DNA of 64,000 bases from Gemmobacter aquaticus (lineage in GTDB: Bacteria; Pseudomonadota; Alphaproteobacteria; Rhodobacterales; Rhodobacteraceae). A program made the translations under genes and the position numbers. The notes under the pieces were generated by a model that had not been told where the DNA came from, ran no database searches, and saw only the letters and a list, made by a program, of their open reading frames with translations. Below are positions 26,406 to 34,614 of the stretch, piece by piece; positions within the stretch are counted from its first letter, which is position 1, and each line of letters begins with the position of its first letter. The DNA lies in assembly GCF_007859075.1 (NCBI RefSeq), contig NZ_VOAK01000024.1, positions 171,872 to 235,871 of the forward strand, in the 5' to 3' direction.

Positions 26406-26675
26406 ATGATTAGCATAGCTCAAATAAAGGCTGCACGGCTTTTTCTTGGATGGGAGCAAGCTGAACTTGCTGAAAAGACAGGGATTTCTCTCCCCACTGT
26501 CCAGAGAATCGAAAACCCAAAATTTGGGCCGGGCAGATCAAGGTTAGAGATTGTCGAACGCTTGATGGCTGCACTCGAGCAAGGCGGAATTGAGTTTATC
26601 CGAGCGGAAAATGGCAAGGGAGAAGGCGTCAGGCTGCGGTTGCCGACACAAATTGAGGCTGACTTCGACAGCTGA
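26406..26675 (+). CDS. XRE-family helix-turn-helix regulator
   Basis: 89 residues from the ATG at 26406. Residues 1-60 form a Cro/CI-type helix-turn-helix (AQIKAARLFLGWEQAELAEKTGISLPTVQRIE), followed by RLEIVERLMAALEQGGIEFI and a short basic tail. It is a small cytoplasmic DNA-binding protein. It is divergent from the unknown gene at 25781-26290, with about 115 bp between starts, so it probably represses the minus-strand operon and itself. The longer frame from 26223 overlaps the neighbouring gene and is unlikely. Confidence 0.85.
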   Translation: MISIAQIKAARLFLGWEQAELAEKTGISLPTVQRIENPKFGPGRSRLEIVERLMAALEQGGIEFIRAENGKGEGVRLRLPTQIEADFDS

Positions 26676-26964
26676 GGAGTTTGCGAGGGGCACCGAGGCC
26701 TCTCGCTTCGGAGTGTTGGGCAAAACTGCCCTTGTGGGAAGGCAGGCGCAGTTGTGAGAGTTTGCGTGAGCGGCCCTTTGCAGACGTTCGTCCCGCCACA
26801 ACGCTGCATGGCAGCATTCTCCGAAGCGGCCTTTCGAAGGTCGGCCGGGCGAAACTCGGGAAGGGCGTAGAACCCCTACGATCTGCTCTTCGCTTCGTAT
26901 CATTCGCTTCATCGTCCGTCCCTTCCTTGGGGCGGACACTAGTCGCAACTGGAGGAGAAATCCC

Positions 26965-27318
26965 GTGGCAGGTCACTACCTGCGCAAGGACCAGTTGTTC
27001 GGCCCAGGTGACGCCTTGTTTCCCAAGCTGAAAATGTCCCTCAAGAAAGGATCCCTTGCGTGGGAAGAACTCTCCCGTGAAACCTATGGCACAACCGGGA
27101 CGATCCGCGAGGTCATCAAGACGGCCAACACCGACGCCGGTTTGCCCCCCTTCGGCCCCCACAGTCTCCGCAAGACACGCGGCATCCTCGCGAACGACTT
27201 CTGCAAGACCCCCGAGCAGTTTCAGGCCTGGTCGATGAACCTAGGCCACGAAAGCATCGCAACCACCTTAAGCGCCTATTGCCCTGTTTCTCCATCGCGG
27301 CAGGCAGAACTCATCCGG
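26965..27318 (+). pseudogene. C-terminal fragment of a tyrosine recombinase, cut by an IS
   Basis: The fragment keeps the catalytic end of an integrase: HSLRKT (H-x-x-R), LGHESI (His) and a Tyr in SAYCPVS, preceded by typical family sequence (ETYGTTGTIREVIKTA). The N-terminal domain and the first catalytic Arg are missing. A GTG at 26965 with GGAGGAG upstream could still initiate translation of the stub. At its 3' end the gene runs into the left end of the IS6 element at 27319 after RQAELIRG. It is probably a remnant of another mobile element. Confidence 0.75.
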
Positions 27319-28080
27319 GGGTGCTGCCAGACGAATGCGAACCAGTCTCCGTTTCCCCTACCCCACCCGCCTGTCGGTCAGCGAAAAGGTCGCGCCACTC
27401 TGCGAGAGCGGCGGCACGGGCCTGTTTGTAGGCGTTGCGATCTTGGAGGTGACGCTCCGTTGGGAAGTGGTTGTGGACCGAGGCATGCACTGAAGCGAAT
27501 TTCTGTAAGGTGTGCATGCGGCGGAGCCGCAGCATGGCTCGCTCTCGTCGCCGGAATGGCAAGTATAAACTCTCAGCACGGTTGTTAAGCCAGCGCCCCG
27601 TCTCGCGGTCATCGCCGCGGCCCAGGTCTTTCAGGGCAGCACCGTAGGATCGAAGCCTGTCCGTCACGATGGTCTCGGGCCGCCCCTGCCGCTTCACCGA
27701 TTTCCTGAGGATTTCAGCGCCGCCTTGCGGTCTCGCGTCTTGGTGACGACGCTTTCGAGCACCTCGCCCTCATGGTCGACGGCGCGCCAGAGGTAGTTCA
27801 TCTCGCCATTGATCCTTACGTCGACCTCGTCCAGGTGCCAGCGCCAGTGGCGGCAGGCGCGCATTGCCTCGACACGTTTGCCACGGATTTCGGATGCAAA
27901 CATCGGGCCGAACCTGTTCCACCAGTGTCGCACGGTCTCGTGGCTGATCTCGATCCTGCGCTCGTGCAGCAGGTCCTCGGCATTGCGCAGGGAATTAGGT
28001 AACCGGATGTAGAGCATCACCGCAAGGCGGATGATCGACGGGCTGGTCTTGAAGTAGCGGAACGGGGAACGCTTGGTCAT
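27311..28080 (-). pseudogene. IS6-family DDE transposase, frameshifted
   Basis: Two frames together give one IS6 (IS26-like) transposase. The first (28080 to about 27715) has the start SPFRYFKTSPSIIRLAVMLYIR, the HTH (SHETVRHWWNRFGPMF) and the first Asp (WHLDEVDV). The second (27697 down) has IVTDRLRSY (second Asp) and NNRAESLYLPFRRRERAM (Glu). They are separated by a loss of one T in the run coding for AALKFLRKS, giving AALKSSGNR then stop. The second frame reads through the left inverted repeat and stops at 27311, outside the element. It is inactive unless rescued by a frameshift. Confidence 0.88.
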
Positions 28081-28139
28081 CTGGTGAGGCTAATCGGTCG
28101 CCCTGCCCCGCGGCAAGATTGGTTCCTCTGACATTACCC
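27319..28139 (-). mobile_element. IS6-family insertion sequence, about 821 bp
   Basis: The ends are imperfect 17-bp inverted repeats: GGGTGCTGCCAGACGAA at 27319-27335 and, on the other strand, GGGTAATGTCAGAGGAA at 28139-28123 (13 of 17 match). The length fits the family. Flanks TCATCCGG and TTGCGACC are not direct repeats, so there is no 8-bp target duplication; this suggests that an adjacent deletion or recombination happened after insertion. It separates an integrase stub on the left from the catabolic cluster on the right. Confidence 0.75.
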
Positions 28140-29234
28140 TTGCGACCAGTCCCACGCGATCCGGCTGGTTAGATCGGCGACCGGAGCGATCATGTCGGGA
28201 TGGAAGCCTACCGGGACGTCGCCGCGTTTCACCTTGTCCGGCCAATCCGGGTCTGCGATGGCGGCCCTGCCCAGCGAGATCAGGTCTGTCTCTCCGCCAG
28301 TCAGCAGCGTTGCTGCCAGATCGCCCGTCTCCAGCCTGCCGTTGGCAATGACAGGGTGACCGGAGTGGCGGCGGGCCAGACCCGCAAGGCTCAATCCGCT
28401 GTCAAAGACCGGAGCGCAGCCGGTGTGCGAACTGATGTGCAGGTAAAGCCCCGGCACGCGCCCGACGGCGTTAAAGATGCCCTCGGCCTCAGCCGCGCCG
28501 TTCTGCCATTGCGCCGCGGCGTCATTGGCGCGCGACTGTGACAGACGCAGGCCCAGAATGCGGTCTGTCGGCACCGCCTCACGCACGGCCTGCAGCACGG
28601 CCATCAGAAAGCGCAGTCGGTTATCCAGCGATCCGCCCCAGCCATCGCTGCGCTGGTTGCTGTCAGGCGTCAGGAACTGGTGGATCAGATAGCCGTTGGC
28701 GCCGTGGATCTCGACCCCGTCAAAGCCCGCGTCGATGGCATTGCGCGCAGCTTGCCCGAAGGCCGCGATGATTGTGGCGATCTCATCCTCATCCAGCGCG
28801 GCGGGGATGGCATAGGGGCCCATCCCGCGATAGCGCCGGGCAATCTCTCCTGCCGGGCGGATGGCCGAGGGCGCCACCGTCCGCCGCCCGCGCGGATTGC
28901 CTTGCCCCAATGCCCCCGCATGAGAGAGTTGCAGGACGATCCGACCGCCTGCTGCATGAACCGCTTCCGTTACCTGCCGCCAGGCGGCAATCTGCGCCGG
29001 GGTCACGATGCCCGGCTGGCGGAAATAGCCTTGCGACGCGTGGTCATCGACATAGGTCGCCTCGCTCACGATCAGGCCCCAGCCGCCTTCCGCATAGCGA
29101 CGGTAATAGGCGGCCATCTCGGCCGTGGCGCTGCCGTCGGGCGTGGCGCTGACCCGGGTCAGTGGCGCCACGACCAGCCGGTTCGGCAGGTCAAGTGGCC
29201 CCTGGAGGAAGGGTTCGAAAAGCGGTGCGTTCAT
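28134..29234 (-). CDS. Old-yellow-enzyme family NADH:flavin oxidoreductase/alkene reductase
   Basis: A 366-residue TIM-barrel flavoenzyme. It has the N-terminal FMN region (FLQGPLDLPNRLVVAPLTRV), HGAN at 177-180 (the active-site H-x-x-N of old yellow enzymes), GYLIHQFL and a C-terminal phosphate site (ISLGRAAIADPDW). It reduces activated C=C bonds or similar groups with NAD(P)H. The stop codon TAA lies inside the right inverted repeat of the IS6 element, so the last residues may have been altered by the insertion; length is nevertheless normal. It is the last gene of a minus-strand operon with the aldehyde dehydrogenase and amidohydrolase, and probably removes a double bond in the pathway intermediate. 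Confidence 0.92.
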   Translation of the reverse strand: MNAPLFEPFLQGPLDLPNRLVVAPLTRVSATPDGSATAEMAAYYRRYAEGGWGLIVSEATYVDDHASQGYFRQPGIVTPAQIAAWRQVTEAVHAAGGRIVLQLSHAGALGQGNPRGRRTVAPSAIRPAGEIARRYRGMGPYAIPAALDEDEIATIIAAFGQAARNAIDAGFDGVEIHGANGYLIHQFLTPDSNQRSDGWGGSLDNRLRFLMAVLQAVREAVPTDRILGLRLSQSRANDAAAQWQNGAAEAEGIFNAVGRVPGLYLHISSHTGCAPVFDSGLSLAGLARRHSGHPVIANGRLETGDLAATLLTGGETDLISLGRAAIADPDWPDKVKRGDVPVGFHPDMIAPVADLTSRIAWDWSQG

Positions 29235-29248
29235 GAGACCTCTCCGTT

Positions 29249-30784
29249 TCAGTTCAGCCGCGCGTCAAGCGCGTAGGGATCGTACCAGTCAAAGGGCGCG
29301 CCCGAGGTGTTCACCATCACGGCCTTCGCGGTGAAATAGGCGTTGAACGCCTCTTCCCCGAATTCGCGCCCGATGCCCGACAGCTTCACCCCGCCCCAGG
29401 GTGAGGCGGCATCGACGCGGTGGTGATCGTTGATCCAGACGATCCCGGCCTGCACATTGCGGGCAAAGCGGTGGGCGCGGGCGACGTCGCCCGTATGCAC
29501 CGCCGCGGCCAGCCCATAGGGCGAGTCATTGGCGATGCGCAGCGCGTCCTCCTCGGTGTCGAAGGGGATGACAACGGTGAAGGGGCCGAAGACCTCTTCG
29601 CGGGCGATGGTCATTTCGGGCGTCACATCGGCAAAGACCGTGGGCCGCACGAAGAAGCCGCCGGAATTGCCCAGCTCTTCGGGGACGCGGCCCCCGGCGA
29701 CCAGACGCGCGCCTTCGGCCAGCCCGGTTTCGACGAAACCCAGAACCCGTTCACGTTGGCGGGCCGAGATGACGGGGCCCATCTGGGTGGTCATCTCGAA
29801 GGGGTCGCCGACGCGGATCGCCTCGGCCCGGGCGGCGAGTTTGGCGACGAACTCGTCATAGACCGGGCGCTGCACCAGATGGCGGGCGGCACAGACGCAG
29901 GTCTGCCCGGCACCCACGAAAGCCCCGAAGGCGGCATAGCTCACGGCGCGGTCCACATCGCAATCGGCAAAAACGGCGACCGGAGTTTTCCCGCCCAGTT
30001 CCAGCGTCTGGCTGGCAAAGTTGCGCGCAGCGGCAGAGCCGGCGGCGCGGCCTGATTCCGTGCCGCCGGTCAGCACAAGTTTGTTGATGCCCGGATGTTC
30101 CGACAGCGCCTTCCCCGCCACCGCGCCATATCCGGTGACCACATTCAGTACGCCCGCGGGCAGCCCCGCCTCGGCAAACAGTTCCGCCAGCCGCAGCGTG
30201 GTCAGCGGCGTCAACTCCGAGGGCTTCACGACCGTGGTGCAGCCGGAGGCCAAAGTGGGCGCGATGTTGCGGCAGGCGATCAGCAGCGGATGGTTGAAGG
30301 GCGTCACATTGGCCACCACCCCCACCGGCAGGCGGTTGGTGAAGGCGTGATAGTCGCCCTCAACCGGGATCACCGAATCCCGCCGCGCCATGGCAAGGCC
30401 GGCATTGTAGCGGAACAGGTCCGGCACCCGGGCAATCTGGGCGCGGGTCTCGCGGATCGGGCGGCCGTTGTTCAGCGTTTCCAGCGCAAACAACTCCTCC
30501 AGATGCGCCTCCATCACATCGGCCAGCCGGTTGACCAGACGGCAGCGGGCGCGCAGCGCCATCCCGCCCCATTCGTCGCTTTCAAATGCGCGGCGGGCGG
30601 CGCGGATGGCAAGATCGACATCTGCGGCATCAGCCTCGACCACTTCGGCGATGACCTCGCCGGTGGCGGGGGCGATGACGGGCATCATCCGGCGCCCGGC
30701 GGTGGATTGCAGCGCGCCGTCGATGAACAGGCCAAAGCTGCGGGGCGTGGCGCTTTCGGCCACGAGGTTCGTGAAGGCGGACAT
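29249..30784 (-). CDS. NAD(P)-dependent aldehyde dehydrogenase
   Basis: 511 residues with complete ALDH motifs: TPFNHP (Asn163), VKPSELTP, the general base Glu262 in LELGGKTP, and the nucleophile Cys296 in GAGQTCVCA. It oxidises an aldehyde to a carboxylate. It is co-directional with the amidohydrolase (about 33 bp upstream) and the OYE reductase (about 14 bp downstream), so it should act in the same degradative route, perhaps on a semialdehyde made after ring opening. The exact substrate cannot be deduced; ALDHs of this type are often annotated as betaine-aldehyde- or 2-hydroxymuconic-semialdehyde-like. Confidence 0.95.
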   Translation of the reverse strand: MSAFTNLVAESATPRSFGLFIDGALQSTAGRRMMPVIAPATGEVIAEVVEADAADVDLAIRAARRAFESDEWGGMALRARCRLVNRLADVMEAHLEELFALETLNNGRPIRETRAQIARVPDLFRYNAGLAMARRDSVIPVEGDYHAFTNRLPVGVVANVTPFNHPLLIACRNIAPTLASGCTTVVKPSELTPLTTLRLAELFAEAGLPAGVLNVVTGYGAVAGKALSEHPGINKLVLTGGTESGRAAGSAAARNFASQTLELGGKTPVAVFADCDVDRAVSYAAFGAFVGAGQTCVCAARHLVQRPVYDEFVAKLAARAEAIRVGDPFEMTTQMGPVISARQRERVLGFVETGLAEGARLVAGGRVPEELGNSGGFFVRPTVFADVTPEMTIAREEVFGPFTVVIPFDTEEDALRIANDSPYGLAAAVHTGDVARAHRFARNVQAGIVWINDHHRVDAASPWGGVKLSGIGREFGEEAFNAYFTAKAVMVNTSGAPFDWYDPYALDARLN

Positions 30785-30817
30785 GGGTTTCCTCCGGTGT
30801 CGGATGGGGATGGGCGG

Positions 30818-31906
30818 TCAGAGACTGAACAGGGCCTGCGCGGAACCGCCCAGAAGGGCGCGCTGCGTGGCCTGATCAAAGCCGGCTTCCAGCACATGGC
30901 CGACGGGGTCATACTCGGCCATGTCATAGGGATAATCGGTGCCCATCATCACATGATCGGCGCCGACCAGTGCGACCAGCGCCTGCAGCTGCGGCACGGT
31001 GAAGACCACGCTGTCGAACCAGATGCGCTTCAGATACTCGGTCGGCGGCAGCGGTGTGCTCTGGCAGTCCGAACGGGCGCCCCAGGCATGATCCATCCGC
31101 CCGCTATAGGCCGCGACATAGCCGCCGCCATGCACAGCAATCAGCTTCAGCGCCGGATAGCGTTCCAGCACCCCGTCGAAGATCAGGTAATGCAGCGCAA
31201 CCGTGGTGTCGAAGGGGTTGCCGATGGTGTTGTTGAAATAGAACCGCGACAGCCGCGTGCCATCGGAAAAGCCGTTCGGATGCAGCAAGATCACCGCGCC
31301 CAGCGCCTCGGCCGCAGCCCAGAACGGCTCAAATTGCGGGTCCGACAGTTCCAGCCCGTTCACGCTGGTCAGGATCTGCGCGCCGCGAAAGCCGTTGGCC
31401 ATCAGCCACGTCAATTCCGCCACCGCCGCCACCGGATCGGCCAGCGGGACCGAGCCGAGCGCGCTGAACCGGCCCGGGGCTGCGTCGCGGAAACGGGCGA
31501 CGCCTTCGTTCACCGCCCGCGTTGCCTCAACCGCAAGGCCCGCGTCCGGCAGGCTGTAGAAGCACTGGAACGGCGTCGGCATGATCACCTGATGGTCGAT
31601 GCCATAGCGAGCCATCTCGGCCAGCCGGTGCTGCACATCCACCATCAGGTCACGCCGCTCGACGCTCTGCTTCATGTTCAGCGCCCGGGTTTCCGGGGTG
31701 GAAAAGCGGACCAGTGGCATGGTCATCGGGTCGAAAACACCCGCCACCATGGCCTGCGCCTCGGGCACGTCCACATGGCTGTGCATGTCGATGGTCCGCG
31801 CCCCCGCCGGCAACGGTGCGCGGGGCAGATTCCGGGGCCGCGCGGCGGTGACATCATAGCGGTTTGCGCCCGGCGGCAGCGCCGCACCTGTGGCAAGGTC
31901 TTGCAT
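30818..31906 (-). CDS. Amidohydrolase-family hydrolase/decarboxylase (ACMSD-like)
   Basis: 362 residues from the ATG at 31906 (GAGGGAG ribosome site); a longer frame to 31969 is unlikely. The metal-binding HSH (TIDMHSHVD) opens the barrel, and the later LHPNG, AVHGGGY and GTDYPYD motifs supply the other ligands of an amidohydrolase-2 (PF04909) enzyme. Relatives decarboxylate aromatic or semialdehyde acids (ACMSD, gamma-resorcylate decarboxylase type) or hydrolyse lactones. It is first in the minus-strand operon with the aldehyde dehydrogenase and OYE reductase, which fits a decarboxylation followed by aldehyde oxidation. A palindrome at 31975-31991 lies in its promoter region. Confidence 0.9.
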   Translation of the reverse strand: MQDLATGAALPPGANRYDVTAARPRNLPRAPLPAGARTIDMHSHVDVPEAQAMVAGVFDPMTMPLVRFSTPETRALNMKQSVERRDLMVDVQHRLAEMARYGIDHQVIMPTPFQCFYSLPDAGLAVEATRAVNEGVARFRDAAPGRFSALGSVPLADPVAAVAELTWLMANGFRGAQILTSVNGLELSDPQFEPFWAAAEALGAVILLHPNGFSDGTRLSRFYFNNTIGNPFDTTVALHYLIFDGVLERYPALKLIAVHGGGYVAAYSGRMDHAWGARSDCQSTPLPPTEYLKRIWFDSVVFTVPQLQALVALVGADHVMMGTDYPYDMAEYDPVGHVLEAGFDQATQRALLGGSAQALFSL

Positions 31907-31974
31907 CCTGTTCTCCCTCTGCGGGCGCTGGATCAACGCGATCGCGCGACTCACACCCTTCGGGATCAAACATG

Positions 31975-31991
31975 CACTGCACAGTGCAGTG
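31975..31991. promoter_or_regulatory. 17-bp palindrome, probable operator
   Basis: The sequence CACTGCACAGTGCAGTG has perfect 8-bp arms around one central base. It sits about 70 bp upstream of the amidohydrolase start, between it and the tetR stop. This is the only spacer where the amidohydrolase operon promoter can be. It differs from the 14-bp word found at other promoters of the cluster, so another regulator may act here. Confidence 0.6.
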
Positions 31992-32014
31992 AAGTCAACA
32001 GGCTTTTCGGCGGA

Positions 32015-32677
32015 TCAGCCGGGCGAAAGGCCCAGCCCGCGATAGACCGCCGGCATGCCCGCCAGATACATCGTTACGGCCACCTCGACCGTCTCGGCGG
32101 TGTTCTGGCTGGCTTCGACGCCATAGATGAAACGGCGCACGCCGTAGTAGAACAGCCCGCCGTGCAGCATCCACGTCGCCTCACGCTCTTGCGCGGTCAG
32201 CGGCACGGCATCGAAACCCGGAAGGTGCAGGCTGTGGCGCAGTTCCTCGCAGAAGCGGGCGATGACGCCCTTTTCGATCAGCGGGTTGTAGCGCTGGTTC
32301 AGTTCAAGGTTGCGCAGTCCGGAATAAAGATAGACCCGCATCCATTCCGAGGCATGCATGATCTCGGCATAATGGGCGTAGAAGTCGATCAGCCGATCGT
32401 GCAGCGAACGGCTGCGGTCCGTCAGGATACGGTCGAACTCCGCCCGCCAGCGGCCGCGGAACAGTTCCTCATAAACAGCGTCGATCAGTTCTTCCTTGTT
32501 CGGGAAATACTGATAGAGCAGCGGTTGCGTGACGTTCAGATACTTGGCCAGCGCATGGGTAGACCCGTCCAGCCCGTGTTCCGCAAAAAAGCGGATGGCC
32601 CCGTCCAGGATCATCTGCCGGCGTTCCGAAGGCGCATAGCGGCGGCGGACCGGGGCAGGCGCGGAATCTGTCGTCAT
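32015..32677 (-). CDS. TetR/AcrR-family regulator
   Basis: 220 residues from the ATG at 32677, preceded by GGAGGAAAAG; the frame extends to 32728 but without a better ribosome site. The N-terminal helix-turn-helix is typical (RRQMILDGAIRFFAEHGLDGSTHALAKYLNVTQPLLYQYFPNKEE in outline). The C-terminal helices form the ligand/dimer domain. It is divergent from the DsbA-like gene and its promoter region holds an operator-like palindrome (32718-32739), so it probably represses itself and the neighbour. Copies of the same word near the monooxygenase and the TRAP genes make it the best candidate for the cluster regulator. Confidence 0.9.
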   Translation of the reverse strand: MTTDSAPAPVRRRYAPSERRQMILDGAIRFFAEHGLDGSTHALAKYLNVTQPLLYQYFPNKEELIDAVYEELFRGRWRAEFDRILTDRSRSLHDRLIDFYAHYAEIMHASEWMRVYLYSGLRNLELNQRYNPLIEKGVIARFCEELRHSLHLPGFDAVPLTAQEREATWMLHGGLFYYGVRRFIYGVEASQNTAETVEVAVTMYLAGMPAVYRGLGLSPG

Positions 32678-32717
32678 CTTTTCCTCCATGCCCGTAAAAT
32701 ATTGACACCGACGCTGA

Positions 32718-32739
32718 TTATCAATCAATAAATTGATAA
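32718..32739. promoter_or_regulatory. Operator-like palindrome, copy 1 of the TTATCAWTCRATAA word
   Basis: Arms TTATCAAT and ATTGATAA are separated by 6 bases, and the first 14 bases read TTATCAATCAATAA. It lies between the divergent starts of tetR (32677) and the DsbA-like gene (32763). Near-identical 14-mers occur at 34590 and, inverted, at 39271. It is probably the binding site of the adjacent TetR protein. Confidence 0.7.
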
Positions 32740-32762
32740 CGCGCTATGTGAAAGGACCGCCC

Positions 32763-33320
32763 ATGCCGCAGATGAGGGACCCTGAACCGCTGGTCTGGGG
32801 GCACGGCCCCGCCCTGTTCGAGATCTTTCTGGAGCCCACCTGCCCGTTTTCGGGCCGCGCCTTCGGCAAGCTGGAGGCGCTGATGCAGGCGGCGGGTGAG
32901 GACCGGCTTACGCTGCGGTTGTGGCTGCACTCCCAGCCGTGGCACATGTTTTCGGGCGTGATCACCCGGGCGGTGCTGGCCGCCGCCGCCGGCCCCGGCG
33001 GCAAGCAGGGTGCTTGGAATCTGATGGCGGCGGTCTTTGCCCGGCAGCCCGAGTTCGAATTCGAAGATCACGCCCGCGGCCCCAACATGGACCGCACGCC
33101 TCGGCAGATCCTTCAGGCGCTGGAAGAGATTTCCGGCCTTTCGCTGACAACGGCCTTCGACGCGCGCGGCCTGCAGAAGACGATCAAGGCGCACACCCGC
33201 TATGCCCGCCAGAACGGCATCCACGTTTCGCCCACATTTATGGTGGGTGGGCTGGTACAGGCCGATCTGGGCAGCGGCGATGACATCGGCCGCTGGCTGG
33301 ACGCGCTTGGACTGGGCTGA
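32763..33320 (+). CDS. DsbA-like thioredoxin-fold protein
   Basis: 185 residues from the ATG at 32763 (AAGGA upstream). It has the DsbA arrangement: LFEIFLEPTCPFSGRAF at the start (strand plus active-site helix), a helical insertion, and VSPTFMVGG with the cis-Pro near the end. The active-site motif is CPFS, so the second redox Cys is missing; it cannot be a normal disulfide oxidase. There is no signal peptide, suggesting a cytoplasmic role, such as a thiol- or glutathione-dependent isomerase like the 2-hydroxychromene-2-carboxylate isomerases that share the fold. Its location in the catabolic cluster supports an enzymatic role, but this is inference. Confidence 0.75.
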   Translation: MPQMRDPEPLVWGHGPALFEIFLEPTCPFSGRAFGKLEALMQAAGEDRLTLRLWLHSQPWHMFSGVITRAVLAAAAGPGGKQGAWNLMAAVFARQPEFEFEDHARGPNMDRTPRQILQALEEISGLSLTTAFDARGLQKTIKAHTRYARQNGIHVSPTFMVGGLVQADLGSGDDIGRWLDALGLG

Positions 33321-33345
33321 GGGGCCGGGCGCGCCGCCCGACCCC
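33321..33345. terminator. Shared hairpin between convergent genes
   Basis: GGGG, one mismatch, then CGGGCG, a 3-base loop, CGCCCG and CCCC form a very stable stem right after the DsbA-like stop and just before the 3' end of the convergent monooxygenase gene. It may terminate both transcripts. No long T-run is present on either strand. Confidence 0.5.
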
Positions 33346-33355
33346 AGCCGGCGCT

Positions 33356-34561
33356 TCAGGCAAAGTTCAGAACTGCCGTGTCGCGCATGATGGTGTGCAG
33401 ATTGTGCTGCGCCGCCCATTCGGCCTTTCCTGCGGCATCGCCAAACTGCGGCATCAGGTATTCGCCCATGTAACGGCTGCGCGCCCAGGCCTTGCGGTTG
33501 GCGGCAAGGCGGGCGGCCTCATATGCGCGCAGGCCTTCGGCCACCGGCCGGTCGCCTGCCAGGCATTCGGCCAGAGCGACGGCGTCCTCGCAGGCCTTGG
33601 TCACGCCCGCCCCGATGTGCGGACGGGCAAGGAATGCCGCGTCCCCCGCCAGCGCGACGGAAAGCGCCGTCATGGCGGGGCTGGCCAGATCGTAGATCGG
33701 CGTGAAGAACAGCGAATGCGCGTGGTCCAGCATTGCGATCAGATTGGCGGGCAGCTTCGCCCGGGCATCGGCTTTCAGCCCCGCCAGAACATCGCGGCGG
33801 ATCAGCGGCGGCGGGATCGACAGGTCATGCGTCACGCCGGCCTCGTCGGTCAGCATGTCGCGCAGCTGTTCCGCGCTGGCCGTGCGATACCACACGAAGT
33901 TATAACGGCGGTGGCCGGGGCGCAGGTCGTTCTCGGGCCCCGCGATGGGATAGCCGATCACCTCGCCGTCGCCCTCTGGCAGGTGAAAGCCGAAATGGTC
34001 AAAGACCTGATCCCGGGCTGCGGCGGGCAGGTCGGCCTCGCTGACCAGACCGCGCCAGACGACATAACCCGCATAGTCCGGCCGCACCTGCGGGAACAGC
34101 GCCTGCCGGACGGTCGAGCGAAAGCCGTCGGCCCCCAGCAGCAGATCGCCCTCGGCCTCATGCCCGTTGGCGAACCGCGCCTGGACGCGCCCGCCATCGC
34201 TGGCAAAGGACTGCAGCACATGGCCAAGATGATAGCGGTCATCCGGCACCCGGGCCCGCAGCCTTGCCTGCAGGCAATCCCATGAGGTGACAAGCTGCGG
34301 AAAGGCAAAGCGGGCAATTTCGGCGCCCGCCGCATCAAATCCCACGCGGTATTCACTGACCACGCCCAGATCGCCGGTGTCGGCCCCCGCCGCCTTCAGC
34401 GCCTCCAGCAGCGGGGGATGGGTCACGATCCCGGCGCCGCGGCCGGAAAGTTCTACCTCCACCCGCTCAAACACCTCCACGTCCCAACCTGACCGGTCCA
34501 GCAAGGCCGCGGCGGCCAGCCCGCCGATCGAGCCGCCCACAATCAATGCGCGTCGCGCCAT
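33356..34561 (-). CDS. FAD-dependent monooxygenase, 2,6-dihydroxypyridine-3-hydroxylase-like
   Basis: A 401-residue class A flavin monooxygenase. The FAD motifs are VGGSIGGL at the start, GADGFRST in the middle (the DG motif) and GDAAFLARPHIGAGVTKA near residue 310-330. The sequence pattern YNFVWYR, IPPPLIRRDVL and the GD region match the DHPH group, which hydroxylates electron-rich N-heterocycles or phenols using NADH and oxygen. A paralogue of the same architecture lies at 41203-42441. The operator-like word at 34590-34603 is about 30 bp upstream. It is probably the ring-hydroxylating step of the cluster, but the substrate is not determined. Confidence 0.88.
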   Translation of the reverse strand: MARRALIVGGSIGGLAAAALLDRSGWDVEVFERVEVELSGRGAGIVTHPPLLEALKAAGADTGDLGVVSEYRVGFDAAGAEIARFAFPQLVTSWDCLQARLRARVPDDRYHLGHVLQSFASDGGRVQARFANGHEAEGDLLLGADGFRSTVRQALFPQVRPDYAGYVVWRGLVSEADLPAAARDQVFDHFGFHLPEGDGEVIGYPIAGPENDLRPGHRRYNFVWYRTASAEQLRDMLTDEAGVTHDLSIPPPLIRRDVLAGLKADARAKLPANLIAMLDHAHSLFFTPIYDLASPAMTALSVALAGDAAFLARPHIGAGVTKACEDAVALAECLAGDRPVAEGLRAYEAARLAANRKAWARSRYMGEYLMPQFGDAAGKAEWAAQHNLHTIMRDTAVLNFA

Positions 34562-34589
34562 CGCTTCCTCCTCTTGTCTCCTCTTTAAT

Positions 34590-34603
34590 TTATCAATCGA
34601 TAA
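34590..34603. promoter_or_regulatory. Operator-like word, copy 2
   Basis: TTATCAATCGATAA lies about 29 bp upstream of the monooxygenase start at 34561 and differs from copy 1 at one of 14 positions. It occupies the small spacer between this gene and the 3' end of the AraC-type gene, where the monooxygenase promoter must be. Confidence 0.7.
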
Positions 34604-34614
34604 TTAGATTCGAG

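Noticed and set aside
30095..32731. 878-codon plus-strand ORF antisense to the aldehyde dehydrogenase, amidohydrolase and tetR genes
   Set aside because: It is a shadow of three well-supported minus-strand genes; its composition (His/Arg/Gln-rich) is typical of antisense frames in GC-rich DNA.
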